28,878 nt of DNA, from positions 1 to 28,878 of the forward strand of contig CAYLZN010000032.1 in NCBI GenBank assembly GCA_964387935.1, read 5' to 3'. Origin of the DNA: CAYLZN01 sp964387935 (GTDB taxonomy: Bacteria; Acidobacteriota; Vicinamibacteria; Vicinamibacterales; JAFNAJ01). Within the stretch, counting starts at the first letter, position 1; every line of letters starts with the position of its first letter. The notes under the pieces are model-generated. The model ran no database searches, was not told the DNA's origin, and was given only the letters and a program-made list of their open reading frames with translations. Shown piece after piece: positions 15,865 to 22,866 of the stretch. A program made the translations under genes and the position numbers.

Positions 15865-17646
15865 TCACCGCGCCGGCAGGTCGATCGCCCAGCCCTCCGG
15901 GTTGATGGGCACGTGACACGCCGCCCGGCCGTGAAGACACGCCGACGCCGTCGGCCAGCGCAGATCCCGTAGTGCGGGCACGCAGAACGCCGGGGCCGAC
16001 AGCCACAGCACGACCGCCACCACGAGCAGCGGCAGCCAGCGGTACGGGCGCCAGGCCAGGAGCCCGGACCAGAGGACGAGGGCGATCGGCAGGGAGAAGT
16101 AGCGCTCGCCCCCGACGGCCAGGCCGCCGTCCACGCCCCGCGCGCCGAGGAGCACCGTGGCGAAGAGCACCATGCCGGCGGCGAGGGCGGTGGCCGCGGG
16201 CCACGCCCGCTCGAGCACGAGGAGGACGAGGAAGAGGACGACAATGCCGAGGAGAATCGAGGTGATCAGGAACCCCGCATCCTCGCTGGGTGCGAACCCC
16301 GCGAGTACGGCCAGGCGCGCGCCCAGGCGCGCCATCACCAGGTCCACCGGCGCCGCCTCGCCGACCGACAGCCGACCGCTCGTCAGCAGCACCATGCCCT
16401 GGATGGCGGCCGTGACGACGGCCACAAATGCCGAGGCCCTCGTGCCCCGCGATGGCTCCCAGATGGCGCGCCCCACGAACAGTGGTGCGAATACGAGCGA
16501 GGCCGGGCCGGTGAGGCCACTGAGCGTGAGGAGGCCCGCGTCGGTCACGAAGCCTGACGCACGCGCCGCCGGCTTCGCCATGAGCAGCAGCACGAACACG
16601 AATCCGAGGATCCACTGGCTGTTGGTGAGGTTAAGCAGCACCTCTCCCGGCATGGGCGGCAGGGCCACGAGCAGCATGCAGCCGAGGCGCTCGGCCGCGG
16701 TCAGCGGCAGTCGTCGAGACGCCAGCAGGCTCCCCACGAGGAGCACGGGAACAGCGGCGCCCGCTGTGAACAGCCACGGCGCATGGAGCGCCGACAGGTG
16801 CGGTGCGCCTGCGGCCACGAGGCGGGGCAGCACGTGCAGGTAGCCGGAGTACGGCGTCAGGATCGCGTCCGGCCCCAGCAGCAGCGCGTCGCGCAGGAAC
16901 ACGGCCCCGTCTTCCGCCCACAGTTGCGGGTGCAGGACGGTCTCCGGCTTTCGGAGCGTCATCACCAGCAGGCCCGTCATGACGAGCCCGATGGCCGCCA
17001 CGACCGGCCGCGAGATGTGGTGGGGCCCCTGGGCGTCCTCCTCGGCTCGACGGCGCGCAGCGAAACACACGAGGAGCACGCCGGCGATGCCCGCATAGAT
17101 GACGGTGGCCCAGACGGGCGTTCCCCACGGGTACCGGGCACGGACGTCCTGGATGCCGATCGGGCCCCGGCCCGACTGCCTTGCCAGCGTGATCCTGCCG
17201 GGGTCCTTGACCCCACGGAGACGTGGTACCTCCATCAGCACCTGCGTGGGCCCCTGGACCGGAAGATCCTGCGGGGGTACCCCGGGCGGCGCGAAGCGCA
17301 CGGTCAGCGGTGAGGGCCCCGCCCGGCTGTGCGCAGGCCTGGCACCCGGAGCGGCCCGCCGGAGGCCCTCCGGCGGGACGAGCACGGCGGACACGATCAC
17401 CGGTCGCCATGGGGCGATCTTGAGGGAGATCGACGCGTCGTCCTCGAACCAGTGGACAGGCCCGGCGTCGCCTCCCTTCATCACCGGCACGGCCACCGGC
17501 AGCCAGATCTCCCTGTGGAACCCGGCCAGCCAGGTGACCGTGACGCCACCGGCGACGAAGGCGAGGGTCCCCATCGCCAGGACAGGCCACGAGAGCCGCC
17601 ACGAACGCGCCGGCACGCTGGTCCTCCTGGAGAACTGATGCATCAC
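15865..17646 (-). CDS. Polytopic membrane protein, possible GT-C-type glycosyltransferase
   Basis: A 593-residue protein. One membrane segment (about 20-42) is followed by a soluble region of some 130 residues, then about ten more hydrophobic segments. After the third segment there is a conserved-looking stretch with WAEDGAVF and later YSGYLHVLPRLVA; an acidic pair in the first large outer loop and many membrane spans are typical of GT-C glycosyltransferases using lipid-linked sugars. I do not recognise a named family. It starts with GTG at 17646 (or ATG at 17643), overlapping the TGA of the dehydrogenase gene by 3-4 bases. The N-terminal soluble part with FEDDASISLKIAPWRP looks like a beta-rich domain. 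Confidence 0.75.
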   Translation of the reverse strand: MMHQFSRRTSVPARSWRLSWPVLAMGTLAFVAGGVTVTWLAGFHREIWLPVAVPVMKGGDAGPVHWFEDDASISLKIAPWRPVIVSAVLVPPEGLRRAAPGARPAHSRAGPSPLTVRFAPPGVPPQDLPVQGPTQVLMEVPRLRGVKDPGRITLARQSGRGPIGIQDVRARYPWGTPVWATVIYAGIAGVLLVCFAARRRAEEDAQGPHHISRPVVAAIGLVMTGLLVMTLRKPETVLHPQLWAEDGAVFLRDALLLGPDAILTPYSGYLHVLPRLVAAGAPHLSALHAPWLFTAGAAVPVLLVGSLLASRRLPLTAAERLGCMLLVALPPMPGEVLLNLTNSQWILGFVFVLLLMAKPAARASGFVTDAGLLTLSGLTGPASLVFAPLFVGRAIWEPSRGTRASAFVAVVTAAIQGMVLLTSGRLSVGEAAPVDLVMARLGARLAVLAGFAPSEDAGFLITSILLGIVVLFLVLLVLERAWPAATALAAGMVLFATVLLGARGVDGGLAVGGERYFSLPIALVLWSGLLAWRPYRWLPLLVVAVVLWLSAPAFCVPALRDLRWPTASACLHGRAACHVPINPEGWAIDLPAR

Positions 17647-18656
17647 GATCGAGGCGCCACCGGTGTGAGCGCCGGCTGGCCGCCCAGCACCGCGAGCACG
17701 TTGCGCACGGCAAGATCGGCCATGGCCGTGCGTGTTTCCCGGGTCGCACTCCCGAGATGGGGAACCAGGACGACGTTGTCGAGATCGAGGAGGCCGGGAT
17801 GCACCCTCGGTTCGGCCTCGAAGACGTCGAGCGCCGCACCCGCAATCACGTGCTCGCGCAGCGCCCAGACGAGCGCGTCCTCATCGACCACCGGTCCCCG
17901 CGCGGTGTTGACGAGAAACGCGGTGCGCTTCATGTGCGCAAGCGCACGCTGGTCGATCAGGTGCCGCGTCTCGGGAGTCAGGGGCACGTGAATCGACACG
18001 ACATCCGAGGTGTGGAGCAGGACATCGAGGGGCACGACCGGGCCCTGCACTCCGGGGGCGAACTCCACCGTGGCCTCGCCGGGCTTCGCTGAACCGTCGC
18101 CCGGCTGGGTGCCGGCGGGCCGGTCGGTGAACACGACCCGCATGCCGAAGGCCCGGGCCCGACACGCCACGGCTCGCCCGATCCGGCCGGCACCGACGAT
18201 GCCCAGCTGCTTGTGGCGGACCTCAGTGCCCAGCATGAAGTCGAGCGACCAGCCGCTCCAGCCGCCCCGCCGCACGAGCCGGTCGCCCTCACTGAGGCGT
18301 CGTGTCACGTCGAGCACGAGACCGAAGGTGAGGTCCGCCGTGGCATCCGTCAGGACGTCTGGTGTGTTGGTGACGATGACGCCGTGGTCATGGGCGGCCT
18401 GGACGTCGATGTTGTCGTAGCCAACGGCGACGTTGGCCACGATGCGCAGCCGAGGCGCCGCGACGAAGGTGTCGCGGTCGAATCGGGTCGTCAGCACGGC
18501 CACGGCGCCGTCCTTGTCCGCGAGGCGTTCGCGCAACGCCTCCGGGTCGAGGGCATCGCGACCGGTATGGAGATCGACGTCGCAGACCTCGCGCAGCGGC
18601 TCGAGGACCACCGAGGGAAGACGCCACGTGACGAGGACGCGCGGACGGAACGACAT
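17643..18656 (-). CDS. D-2-hydroxyacid dehydrogenase (glyoxylate/hydroxypyruvate reductase-like)
   Basis: A 337-residue NAD(P)-dependent dehydrogenase. The nucleotide-binding motif is GIVGAGRIGRAVA, and the catalytic Arg (NTARGPVVDE), Glu (DVFEAEP) and His (VPHLGSAT) are all present. Between the second Rossmann strand (VVFTDRPA) and the DVLLHTSDVVSIHVPL stretch there are about 25 more residues than usual, rich in Gly, Pro and Glu. I chose ATG 18656 because the protein RPRVLVTWRLP starts there; a GTG at 18701 would add 15 weakly protein-like residues. It follows the small four-cysteine gene of the microcompartment operon, so it could reduce or oxidise a hydroxyacid made from the aldolase products and recycle NAD. 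No encapsulation-like helix is evident in it. Confidence 0.88.
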   Translation of the reverse strand: MSFRPRVLVTWRLPSVVLEPLREVCDVDLHTGRDALDPEALRERLADKDGAVAVLTTRFDRDTFVAAPRLRIVANVAVGYDNIDVQAAHDHGVIVTNTPDVLTDATADLTFGLVLDVTRRLSEGDRLVRRGGWSGWSLDFMLGTEVRHKQLGIVGAGRIGRAVACRARAFGMRVVFTDRPAGTQPGDGSAKPGEATVEFAPGVQGPVVPLDVLLHTSDVVSIHVPLTPETRHLIDQRALAHMKRTAFLVNTARGPVVDEDALVWALREHVIAGAALDVFEAEPRVHPGLLDLDNVVLVPHLGSATRETRTAMADLAVRNVLAVLGGQPALTPVAPRS

Positions 18657-18717
18657 GGCGACCCGGCTGCCCCCGTCGGCGCCCGTCGAGCCGGTGCTCA
18701 CCGGCGCCGCGTGGGGT

Positions 18718-18969
18718 TCAGTGACCGAAGGACTGACAGAAGCCGCAGTGCGAACAGGGCACCACGGGCTCGATCATGCACGGGCCGTCGGCCTGTCCCC
18801 CGGTCTGAAGGGACAGCCTCACGTGGCTCGCATGGCCTTTCCACGGCGGTGGCGCCGGCGGCAGTCCTTCGACCATCACCGGGCCAGGCGACGCCGGCGC
18901 CTGGCGGGGCACCCCGACGTGTCGGGTCACGACCTCCCGAACGATGGCACGGAGCTGGTCTTCGGTCAT
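18718..18969 (-). CDS. Small four-cysteine protein with N-terminal encapsulation-peptide-like helix
   Basis: An 83-residue protein I do not recognise. Residues 1-18 (MTEDQLRAIVREVVTRHV) form an amphipathic helix with hydrophobic residues at 6, 9, 10, 13 and 14, the pattern of encapsulation peptides that carry enzymes into bacterial microcompartments. A Pro-rich linker follows (20-45). The C-terminal part ends with C64-x7-C72-x2-C75-x2-C78 and a last His, which could hold a [4Fe-4S] cluster or a metal ion. It lies between the shell genes and the dehydrogenase on the same strand, supporting a microcompartment role. The ribosome site (GGACGAG) is weak, and there is no homologue I can name, so its reality rests on motif and context. 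Confidence 0.65.
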   Translation of the reverse strand: MTEDQLRAIVREVVTRHVGVPRQAPASPGPVMVEGLPPAPPPWKGHASHVRLSLQTGGQADGPCMIEPVVPCSHCGFCQSFGH

Positions 18970-19021
18970 GGCTCGTCCCGTGTCCGGTCCCGCTTGCAGT
19001 TTGCGGGGCCGGGTTTCACTT

Positions 19022-19059
19022 CTGGGGGTCTGCCGCCCGACGGCACCGTCTCACCCCAG
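19022..19059 (-). other. Nested hairpin between shell genes and the four-cysteine gene
   Basis: In the 152-base gap at 18970-19121, TGCCG and CGGCA (19031-19035, 19041-19045) pair perfectly around a 5-base loop, and outside them CTGGGGGT (19022-19029) pairs with ACCCCAG (19053-19059) with one bulge. In the mRNA this could act as an attenuator or a stability element that separates shell from cargo expression. No T-run follows. Confidence 0.45.
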
Positions 19060-19121
19060 GGTCCTGCATTTCGCGTTCCCGACACGAACCGCGCGTCCGC
19101 ATGCGGAGCGTTCGCGGGGGC

Positions 19122-19397
19122 TCAGGATTCGTACACGTCCACGTGATCGACGATGCCAACGATGGCCGCGTCCACGGGTGCCTGCTGCCGCCCGAGGGCA
19201 TGGCCGGCGGCCTTGCCCTCGGTGACCACGAGGACGCGCTCGCCGACGCCGGCGCCGACTGAATCGATCGCAAGCAGGACGGCACCGCGCGCCTGGCCGT
19301 CCGGGGTGACCGGCTGCACGAGCAGCAGCTTGGTGGCAGCCAGCTTCTCGCTCTTCCTGGTCGCCACGAGCGTGCCGACGACGAGGGCCAGATGCAT
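19122..19397 (-). CDS. BMC-P (EutN/CcmL-type) pentameric vertex protein, third copy in the operon
   Basis: A 91-residue EutN/CcmL-family protein (Pfam EutN_CcmL), which caps the corners of microcompartment shells. Landmarks: VVGTLVATRK at the start, KLLLVQPVTPDG, AIDSVGAGVGERVLVV, and APVDAAIVGIVDHV near the end. It is closest by eye to the first copy. I chose ATG 19397, 5 bases after the stop of the second copy; a GTG at 19418 would overlap that gene and add residues foreign to the family. It is the last shell gene before the hairpin gap. Confidence 0.93.
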   Translation of the reverse strand: MHLALVVGTLVATRKSEKLAATKLLLVQPVTPDGQARGAVLLAIDSVGAGVGERVLVVTEGKAAGHALGRQQAPVDAAIVGIVDHVDVYES

Positions 19398-19402
19398 GCC
19401 GT

Positions 19403-19669
19403 CTACTCGGCGTGCCACTGGTCGACGATGCCGATGATGCTGGCGTCGGTCGGCACGGTATCGGGCAGGAACGGAAATGCGGCTTCTGAGCCTCGGACGT
19501 AGAACACGTGTTCGCCCACTCCGGCGCCAACCGAGTCCGACGCGACGAGCGGCTTGCCGACGTCACGCCCCCCGGGATCGACCGGCTGCACGAGCAGGAG
19601 CGGCCGACCGACGAGTCCCGTATCCTTGATGGTCGTCACGACGTGTCCGAGGACGCGTGCCACCTGCAC
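19403..19669 (-). CDS. BMC-P (EutN/CcmL-type) pentameric vertex protein, second copy
   Basis: An 88-residue EutN/CcmL-family shell protein with RVLGHVVTTIKD, PLLLVQPVDPGG, ASDSVGAGVGEHVFYVRGSEA and TDASIIGIVDQW. It is the most divergent of the three, mostly in the stretch before the final strand (SEAAFPFLPDTVP). The start is GTG at 19669, 3 bases after the stop of the first copy. Three different BMC-P genes are also seen in the planctomycete-type (PVM) microcompartment loci, where each may fill different corners. Confidence 0.93.
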   Translation of the reverse strand: MQVARVLGHVVTTIKDTGLVGRPLLLVQPVDPGGRDVGKPLVASDSVGAGVGEHVFYVRGSEAAFPFLPDTVPTDASIIGIVDQWHAE

Positions 19670-19672
19670 GCG

Positions 19673-19948
19673 TCACTCCTTCGCGGCCGTCGTGACCGTG
19701 TCGACGATCCCGACGATGGCCGCATCGACCGGGCAGTCCTTCATCCCGGACGCCATCCGCGCCGAGCTGCCGCTGACGATGAGGACCGTCTCGCCGAATC
19801 CGGCATCGACGGTGTCGACGGCCACGAGGTAATTCGCGTCGAGCTTGCCGGCCGGGTCGGCCGGGCGGACGAGGAGCAGCTTGTGGCTCACCAGCTTCTC
19901 GTCCTTCCGGGTGGCGACGACCGTGCCGACGACCTTGGCGAGGATCAT
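19673..19948 (-). CDS. BMC-P (EutN/CcmL-type) pentameric vertex protein, first copy
   Basis: A 91-residue EutN/CcmL-family shell protein: AKVVGTVVATRKDEKL, KLLLVRPADPAGK, AVDTVDAGFGETVLIVSG and CPVDAAIVGIVDTV. The start ATG at 19948 follows the BMC-H stop by 18 bases. The Ser-Ser after VLIVSG and the SARMA stretch match the BMC-P tip loop GSSAR seen in many EutN proteins. Confidence 0.94.
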   Translation of the reverse strand: MILAKVVGTVVATRKDEKLVSHKLLLVRPADPAGKLDANYLVAVDTVDAGFGETVLIVSGSSARMASGMKDCPVDAAIVGIVDTVTTAAKE

Positions 19949-19966
19949 GCGGCGTCCGGCACCGTG

Positions 19967-20251
19967 CTACTTGCTCGCCTTGCCGATCGGCAGGACGTCC
20001 TCGAGATTGCTGTGCGGCCGCGGAATCACGTGCACGGACACCAGCTCGCCGACACGGCGGGCAGCCGCCGCCCCGGCGTCGGTGGCGGCCTTGACGGCAG
20101 CGACGTCGCCGCGGACGATCGCGGTCACGTACCCGGCGCCAATCTTCTCCCAGCCGACCAGCGTGACCTTGGCGGCCTTGACCATGGCGTCGGAGGCCTC
20201 GATCATCGCCACCAACCCCTTGGTCTCGACCATTCCCAGCGCTTCACCCAT
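19967..20251 (-). CDS. BMC-H hexameric shell protein
   Basis: A 94-residue single BMC domain (Pfam00936), the facet-forming shell tile. It begins GEALGMVETKGLVAMIEASDAM and carries the pore-region stretch KIGAGYVTAIVRGDVAAVKAA and the C-terminal SVHVIPRPHSNLEDVLPI, all typical of PduA/EutM-like proteins. The pore loop reads KIGAG, close to the usual KIGSG/KIGGG. It starts 12 bases after the aldolase stop. It is the only hexamer-forming gene in the window; there is no tandem-domain BMC-T. Confidence 0.96.
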   Translation of the reverse strand: MGEALGMVETKGLVAMIEASDAMVKAAKVTLVGWEKIGAGYVTAIVRGDVAAVKAATDAGAAAARRVGELVSVHVIPRPHSNLEDVLPIGKASK

Positions 20252-20263
20252 GGGTCCTCCCGG

Positions 20264-21088
20264 CTATGCGAGCGTCCGCACGGCGTCCTCGATGAGGGTC
20301 GCGAGCTCGCGGTATGTTAATCGAATCTCGACATCGGCGTCGTCCACGAGCCGCGTGCCCGGGGACGTCGGGGCCCGGACGACCTGACACACCGCGCCCG
20401 CATCGGGTCCCGCGCCGGGGCCGTCGATGCAGATGGGCGCCGGTGCGGCGATGCCGTAGGTGGTGCGAAGATCCTGGAGCCGCAGGACTTCGTCGCGTGA
20501 CAGCACGCGCTCGCGCCCGAGCAGGCGCGCGACGAGACTGATGCGCGCGAAGTGCTCGATCGTCTCCATCTTGTAGTAGGCGGAGAACAGATCCCGGCCG
20601 GCGGTCAGTGCGCCGTGGTTGGCGAGCAGCAGGCCGTCGTGCGCCTTGATGTATTTGCGGACCGTGGCTGGCAGCTCCGCCGTGGACGGCGTCCCGTAAT
20701 CGGCGATCGGGATGCTGCCGAGCGTCGTGATGACCTCCGCCAGCACGGCGCGGTCGAGGGGAATGCCCGCCACGGCAAACCCGGTAGCCAGGGGCGGATG
20801 CGCGTGCACGACGGCGCGAACGTCCGGGCGATCCTGGTACACCGCCAGGTGCATCAGCACCTCGGACGAGGGGTTCCGTTCGCCTGCGACCCTGCGGCCG
20901 GTCATGTCCGTGATGACGAGCATGTCCGGGGTCATGAACCCCTTCGACACGCCCGTGGGCGTGGCCAGCAGGCGCGCATCGTCGAGGCGCACGCTGATGT
21001 TGCCGTCGTTGGAGGCCACGTAGCCGCGCGTGTACAGCCGGCGGCCGACCTCGACGATGTCGGACCGCAGCTGTTCCTCGTGCGTCAT
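20264..21088 (-). CDS. Class II aldolase (fuculose/rhamnulose-1-phosphate type) with C-terminal encapsulation-like helix
   Basis: A 274-residue zinc aldolase of the AraD/FucA family. The acid-base Glu is E76 (SSEVLMH); zinc ligands are H95 and H97 (HAHPP) and H158 (ANHG). The fold ends at about residue 213 (LQDLRTTYGI). It is followed by a Pro/Gly linker and an amphipathic helix at 254-273 (LTYRELATLIEDAVRTLA), the arrangement seen in aldolases that are packed into microcompartments. In PVM-type compartments this enzyme splits fuculose- or rhamnulose-1-phosphate into dihydroxyacetone phosphate and lactaldehyde; the same role is inferred here. It heads the shell operon, 12 bases after the YHS gene stop. 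Confidence 0.93.
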   Translation of the reverse strand: MTHEEQLRSDIVEVGRRLYTRGYVASNDGNISVRLDDARLLATPTGVSKGFMTPDMLVITDMTGRRVAGERNPSSEVLMHLAVYQDRPDVRAVVHAHPPLATGFAVAGIPLDRAVLAEVITTLGSIPIADYGTPSTAELPATVRKYIKAHDGLLLANHGALTAGRDLFSAYYKMETIEHFARISLVARLLGRERVLSRDEVLRLQDLRTTYGIAAPAPICIDGPGAGPDAGAVCQVVRAPTSPGTRLVDDADVEIRLTYRELATLIEDAVRTLA

Positions 21089-21100
21089 GATCAGCGGGCC

Positions 21101-21400
21101 TCAGGCACTCTTCGACGTGGCCCGGCCACGGTCGAACTCCCGCCGGCAGGTGTCGGAGCAGAAGTAGTGCGTCGCCCCGTCCACTCGAAGCGCGAGCGCA
21201 CGTTCGACGACGACGTACGTGCCGCAGACGGGATCCTTCGCGAGCGGCACCGACTGATCGGCGCGACGGGGTGCGGTCGGACCGATGGGACCGCGGCGCG
21301 CGGCACCGGACATGCCCTGGTAGACGCCTGCGAGGAAGCGCACCACGAGGCGGACCACGAGCAGCAGGAGCAGGACGCGAAGCAGCCACCCGAGCAGCAT
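21101..21400 (-). CDS. Membrane-anchored YHS-domain protein
   Basis: A 99-residue protein: an N-terminal membrane segment (about 3-22), an Arg/Pro-rich linker, and a C-terminal YHS domain with DPVCGTYV, then HYFCSDTCRREF. YHS domains occur in metal-linked proteins and may bind metal through their cysteines. The ATG at 21400 has AAAGGTG 6 bases upstream; the open frame further up is not protein-like. It starts 22 bases after the TPR gene stop and ends 12 bases before the aldolase, so all three may share a transcript. Confidence 0.8.
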   Translation of the reverse strand: MLLGWLLRVLLLLLVVRLVVRFLAGVYQGMSGAARRGPIGPTAPRRADQSVPLAKDPVCGTYVVVERALALRVDGATHYFCSDTCRREFDRGRATSKSA

Positions 21401-21422
21401 GAACACCTTTCGTCGCGAGACG

Positions 21423-22085
21423 CTAGGGCGAGGTCTTGCCGGACGGCGACGCGGGGCCGCCGGTTTCGGGGTGGGCCGACCGCATCCCATCGAGGGCCTG
21501 CCTGGCCGCTCTGCCCTCTGGGCTGTCTGGCGACAGGCTGATCACCTGTTCCCACGCCTTGGCAGCACCGTCGAGGTCCTGCTTGCCGAACGCGCGCACG
21601 ATGCCCATGTTGAGCAGCGTCTTGGCGTGCTTGGGATCCACGGCCAGCGATCTCTCGAACTGCGCGATCGCCCGGTCGGGCTGGCCCAGGTAGTAGTAGG
21701 CGACGCCGAGATCGGTACTGGCGTTGACGTTCCTGGCGTCGATGGTGAGGGCCTGTTCGTACCAGGTCACCGCGTCCTGGAAGCGCTCGGCATCGAAGTA
21801 GAGGTTGCCCAGTTCGACGCGGACCGCCGCGTCCTGGGGCCGCTGCTCCGCCGCCGAGGTCAGGGCCCGGACCCTCGTGTCGTCCAGCACGGCCGGGGCC
21901 GGGGCCGAACCCGATGCGCCGCTGCTGGACGGCGCAGGGGTGGACGCCTGGGTCGTGGGCGCGGCCTGGGCGGAAGCGGGTTGGCGGGCGACACCAGTCG
22001 CGGCCTGCTGGCTGCCGATGATCCACCCCACCATCAACCCGAAGAGGATGCCCGTGACGGCGAAGACGATGGATTCGCGTTTCAT
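21423..22085 (-). CDS. Membrane-anchored tetratricopeptide repeat protein
   Basis: A 220-residue protein with an N-terminal membrane segment (about 6-24), a Ser/Ala/Pro/Thr-rich linker (30-65), and three to four TPR units, clearest in AAVRVELGNLYFDAERFQDA, NASTDLGVAYYYLGQPDRA and AKTLLNMGIVRAFGKQDLDGA. The end is a disordered Pro/Ser/Gly tail. It resembles the TPR part of cytochrome c biogenesis proteins of the CcmH/NrfG kind. Likely a periplasmic protein-protein adaptor; the partner is unknown. No good ribosome site is seen before the ATG at 22085. Confidence 0.8.
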   Translation of the reverse strand: MKRESIVFAVTGILFGLMVGWIIGSQQAATGVARQPASAQAAPTTQASTPAPSSSGASGSAPAPAVLDDTRVRALTSAAEQRPQDAAVRVELGNLYFDAERFQDAVTWYEQALTIDARNVNASTDLGVAYYYLGQPDRAIAQFERSLAVDPKHAKTLLNMGIVRAFGKQDLDGAAKAWEQVISLSPDSPEGRAARQALDGMRSAHPETGGPASPSGKTSP

Positions 22086-22125
22086 GAGGAATGATGCGAT
22101 CGCCGGCCGGCGAGAAGAGTCGCGA

Positions 22126-22866
22126 TCATAGCAGTCGCGAATAGAGCCAGTCCACCAGGCTCCCGACCAGGTCAGGCTGGTGCAGGAACATCGTCGTCCC
22201 GTGGCCGGCGCCGTCGAGTACGCGCACCTCGCGAAGGCCCGCCCCGGCGGCAGACAGGATGCGCAGTGACCGCATGGCGTAGGCATCTTCCTGCGAAGCC
22301 ACGAGCAGCGCGGGCCGGGCCCCGTACTGGCGCAGGGCCGCCTCGGTACGGAGCCCCCGGAAGTCGAGCGTGGCCGAGAGCAGGACGAGGGCCCGGACGC
22401 CGGGGTCTTCGGCCGAGGCCAGGGCAGCCAGGTTGGCCCCGAGGGACGCGCCCATGACGCCGATGTGACCTGGCACCGATTCGGGCCGGCCCTTGAGCCA
22501 GGCCAGGCCCGCCCGCACGTCTGCCACGCTGGCCTGCAGCCCGCCGCTTGCGACGCCCGCGGGGTCGGACGCCGATTCGCCGTGTCCGCGCAGATCGAGG
22601 GCGAGCGCCGCTACCCCGCGCTCGGCGAGGCGGCGTCCGACCTCCCGCCAGTCGGCGCGGCTGCGGGTCGGCATGTGGAGCAACAGGACCGTCGGGGACG
22701 GCTGCCTGGAGGCCTCGTAGTAGGTGCCGACCAGGGCCACGCCATCCGACGTGATGAGCGGGACACGCGTCTCGGCGCGAAGGCTCGGCGAGGCGCAGGC
22801 GAGCATCGCCAGCAGGAGGACCCACACGCGTGGCTTCGCCGCGTACGACGGCGCGATCACGGTCAT
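22126..22866 (-). CDS. Secreted alpha/beta-hydrolase (dienelactone hydrolase-like)
   Basis: A 246-residue alpha/beta-hydrolase with a signal peptide (hydrophobic stretch 14-27, likely cut after LRAE). The nucleophile elbow is GASLG; the acid is the Asp in ASQEDAYA and the base the His in GAGHGTTM. An oxyanion-side HMPTRSR stretch and LDLRGHGES support the fold. The substrate is unknown. The ATG at 22866 overlaps the pdxJ stop by 4 bases. Confidence 0.85.
   Translation of the reverse strand: MTVIAPSYAAKPRVWVLLLAMLACASPSLRAETRVPLITSDGVALVGTYYEASRQPSPTVLLLHMPTRSRADWREVGRRLAERGVAALALDLRGHGESASDPAGVASGGLQASVADVRAGLAWLKGRPESVPGHIGVMGASLGANLAALASAEDPGVRALVLLSATLDFRGLRTEAALRQYGARPALLVASQEDAYAMRSLRILSAAGAGLREVRVLDGAGHGTTMFLHQPDLVGSLVDWLYSRLL

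Noticed and set aside
15047..16615. Long upstream extension of the cyclophilin frame (726 residues in all)
   Set aside because: It crosses nth and the membrane protein gene in another frame. The cyclophilin has its own signal peptide and ribosome site at 15046.
22120..22140. Two TCGCGA palindromes flanking 9 bases near the hydrolase stop
   Set aside because: Short CpG-rich palindromes are expected often in this DNA; no T-run or other sign of a terminator or operator.
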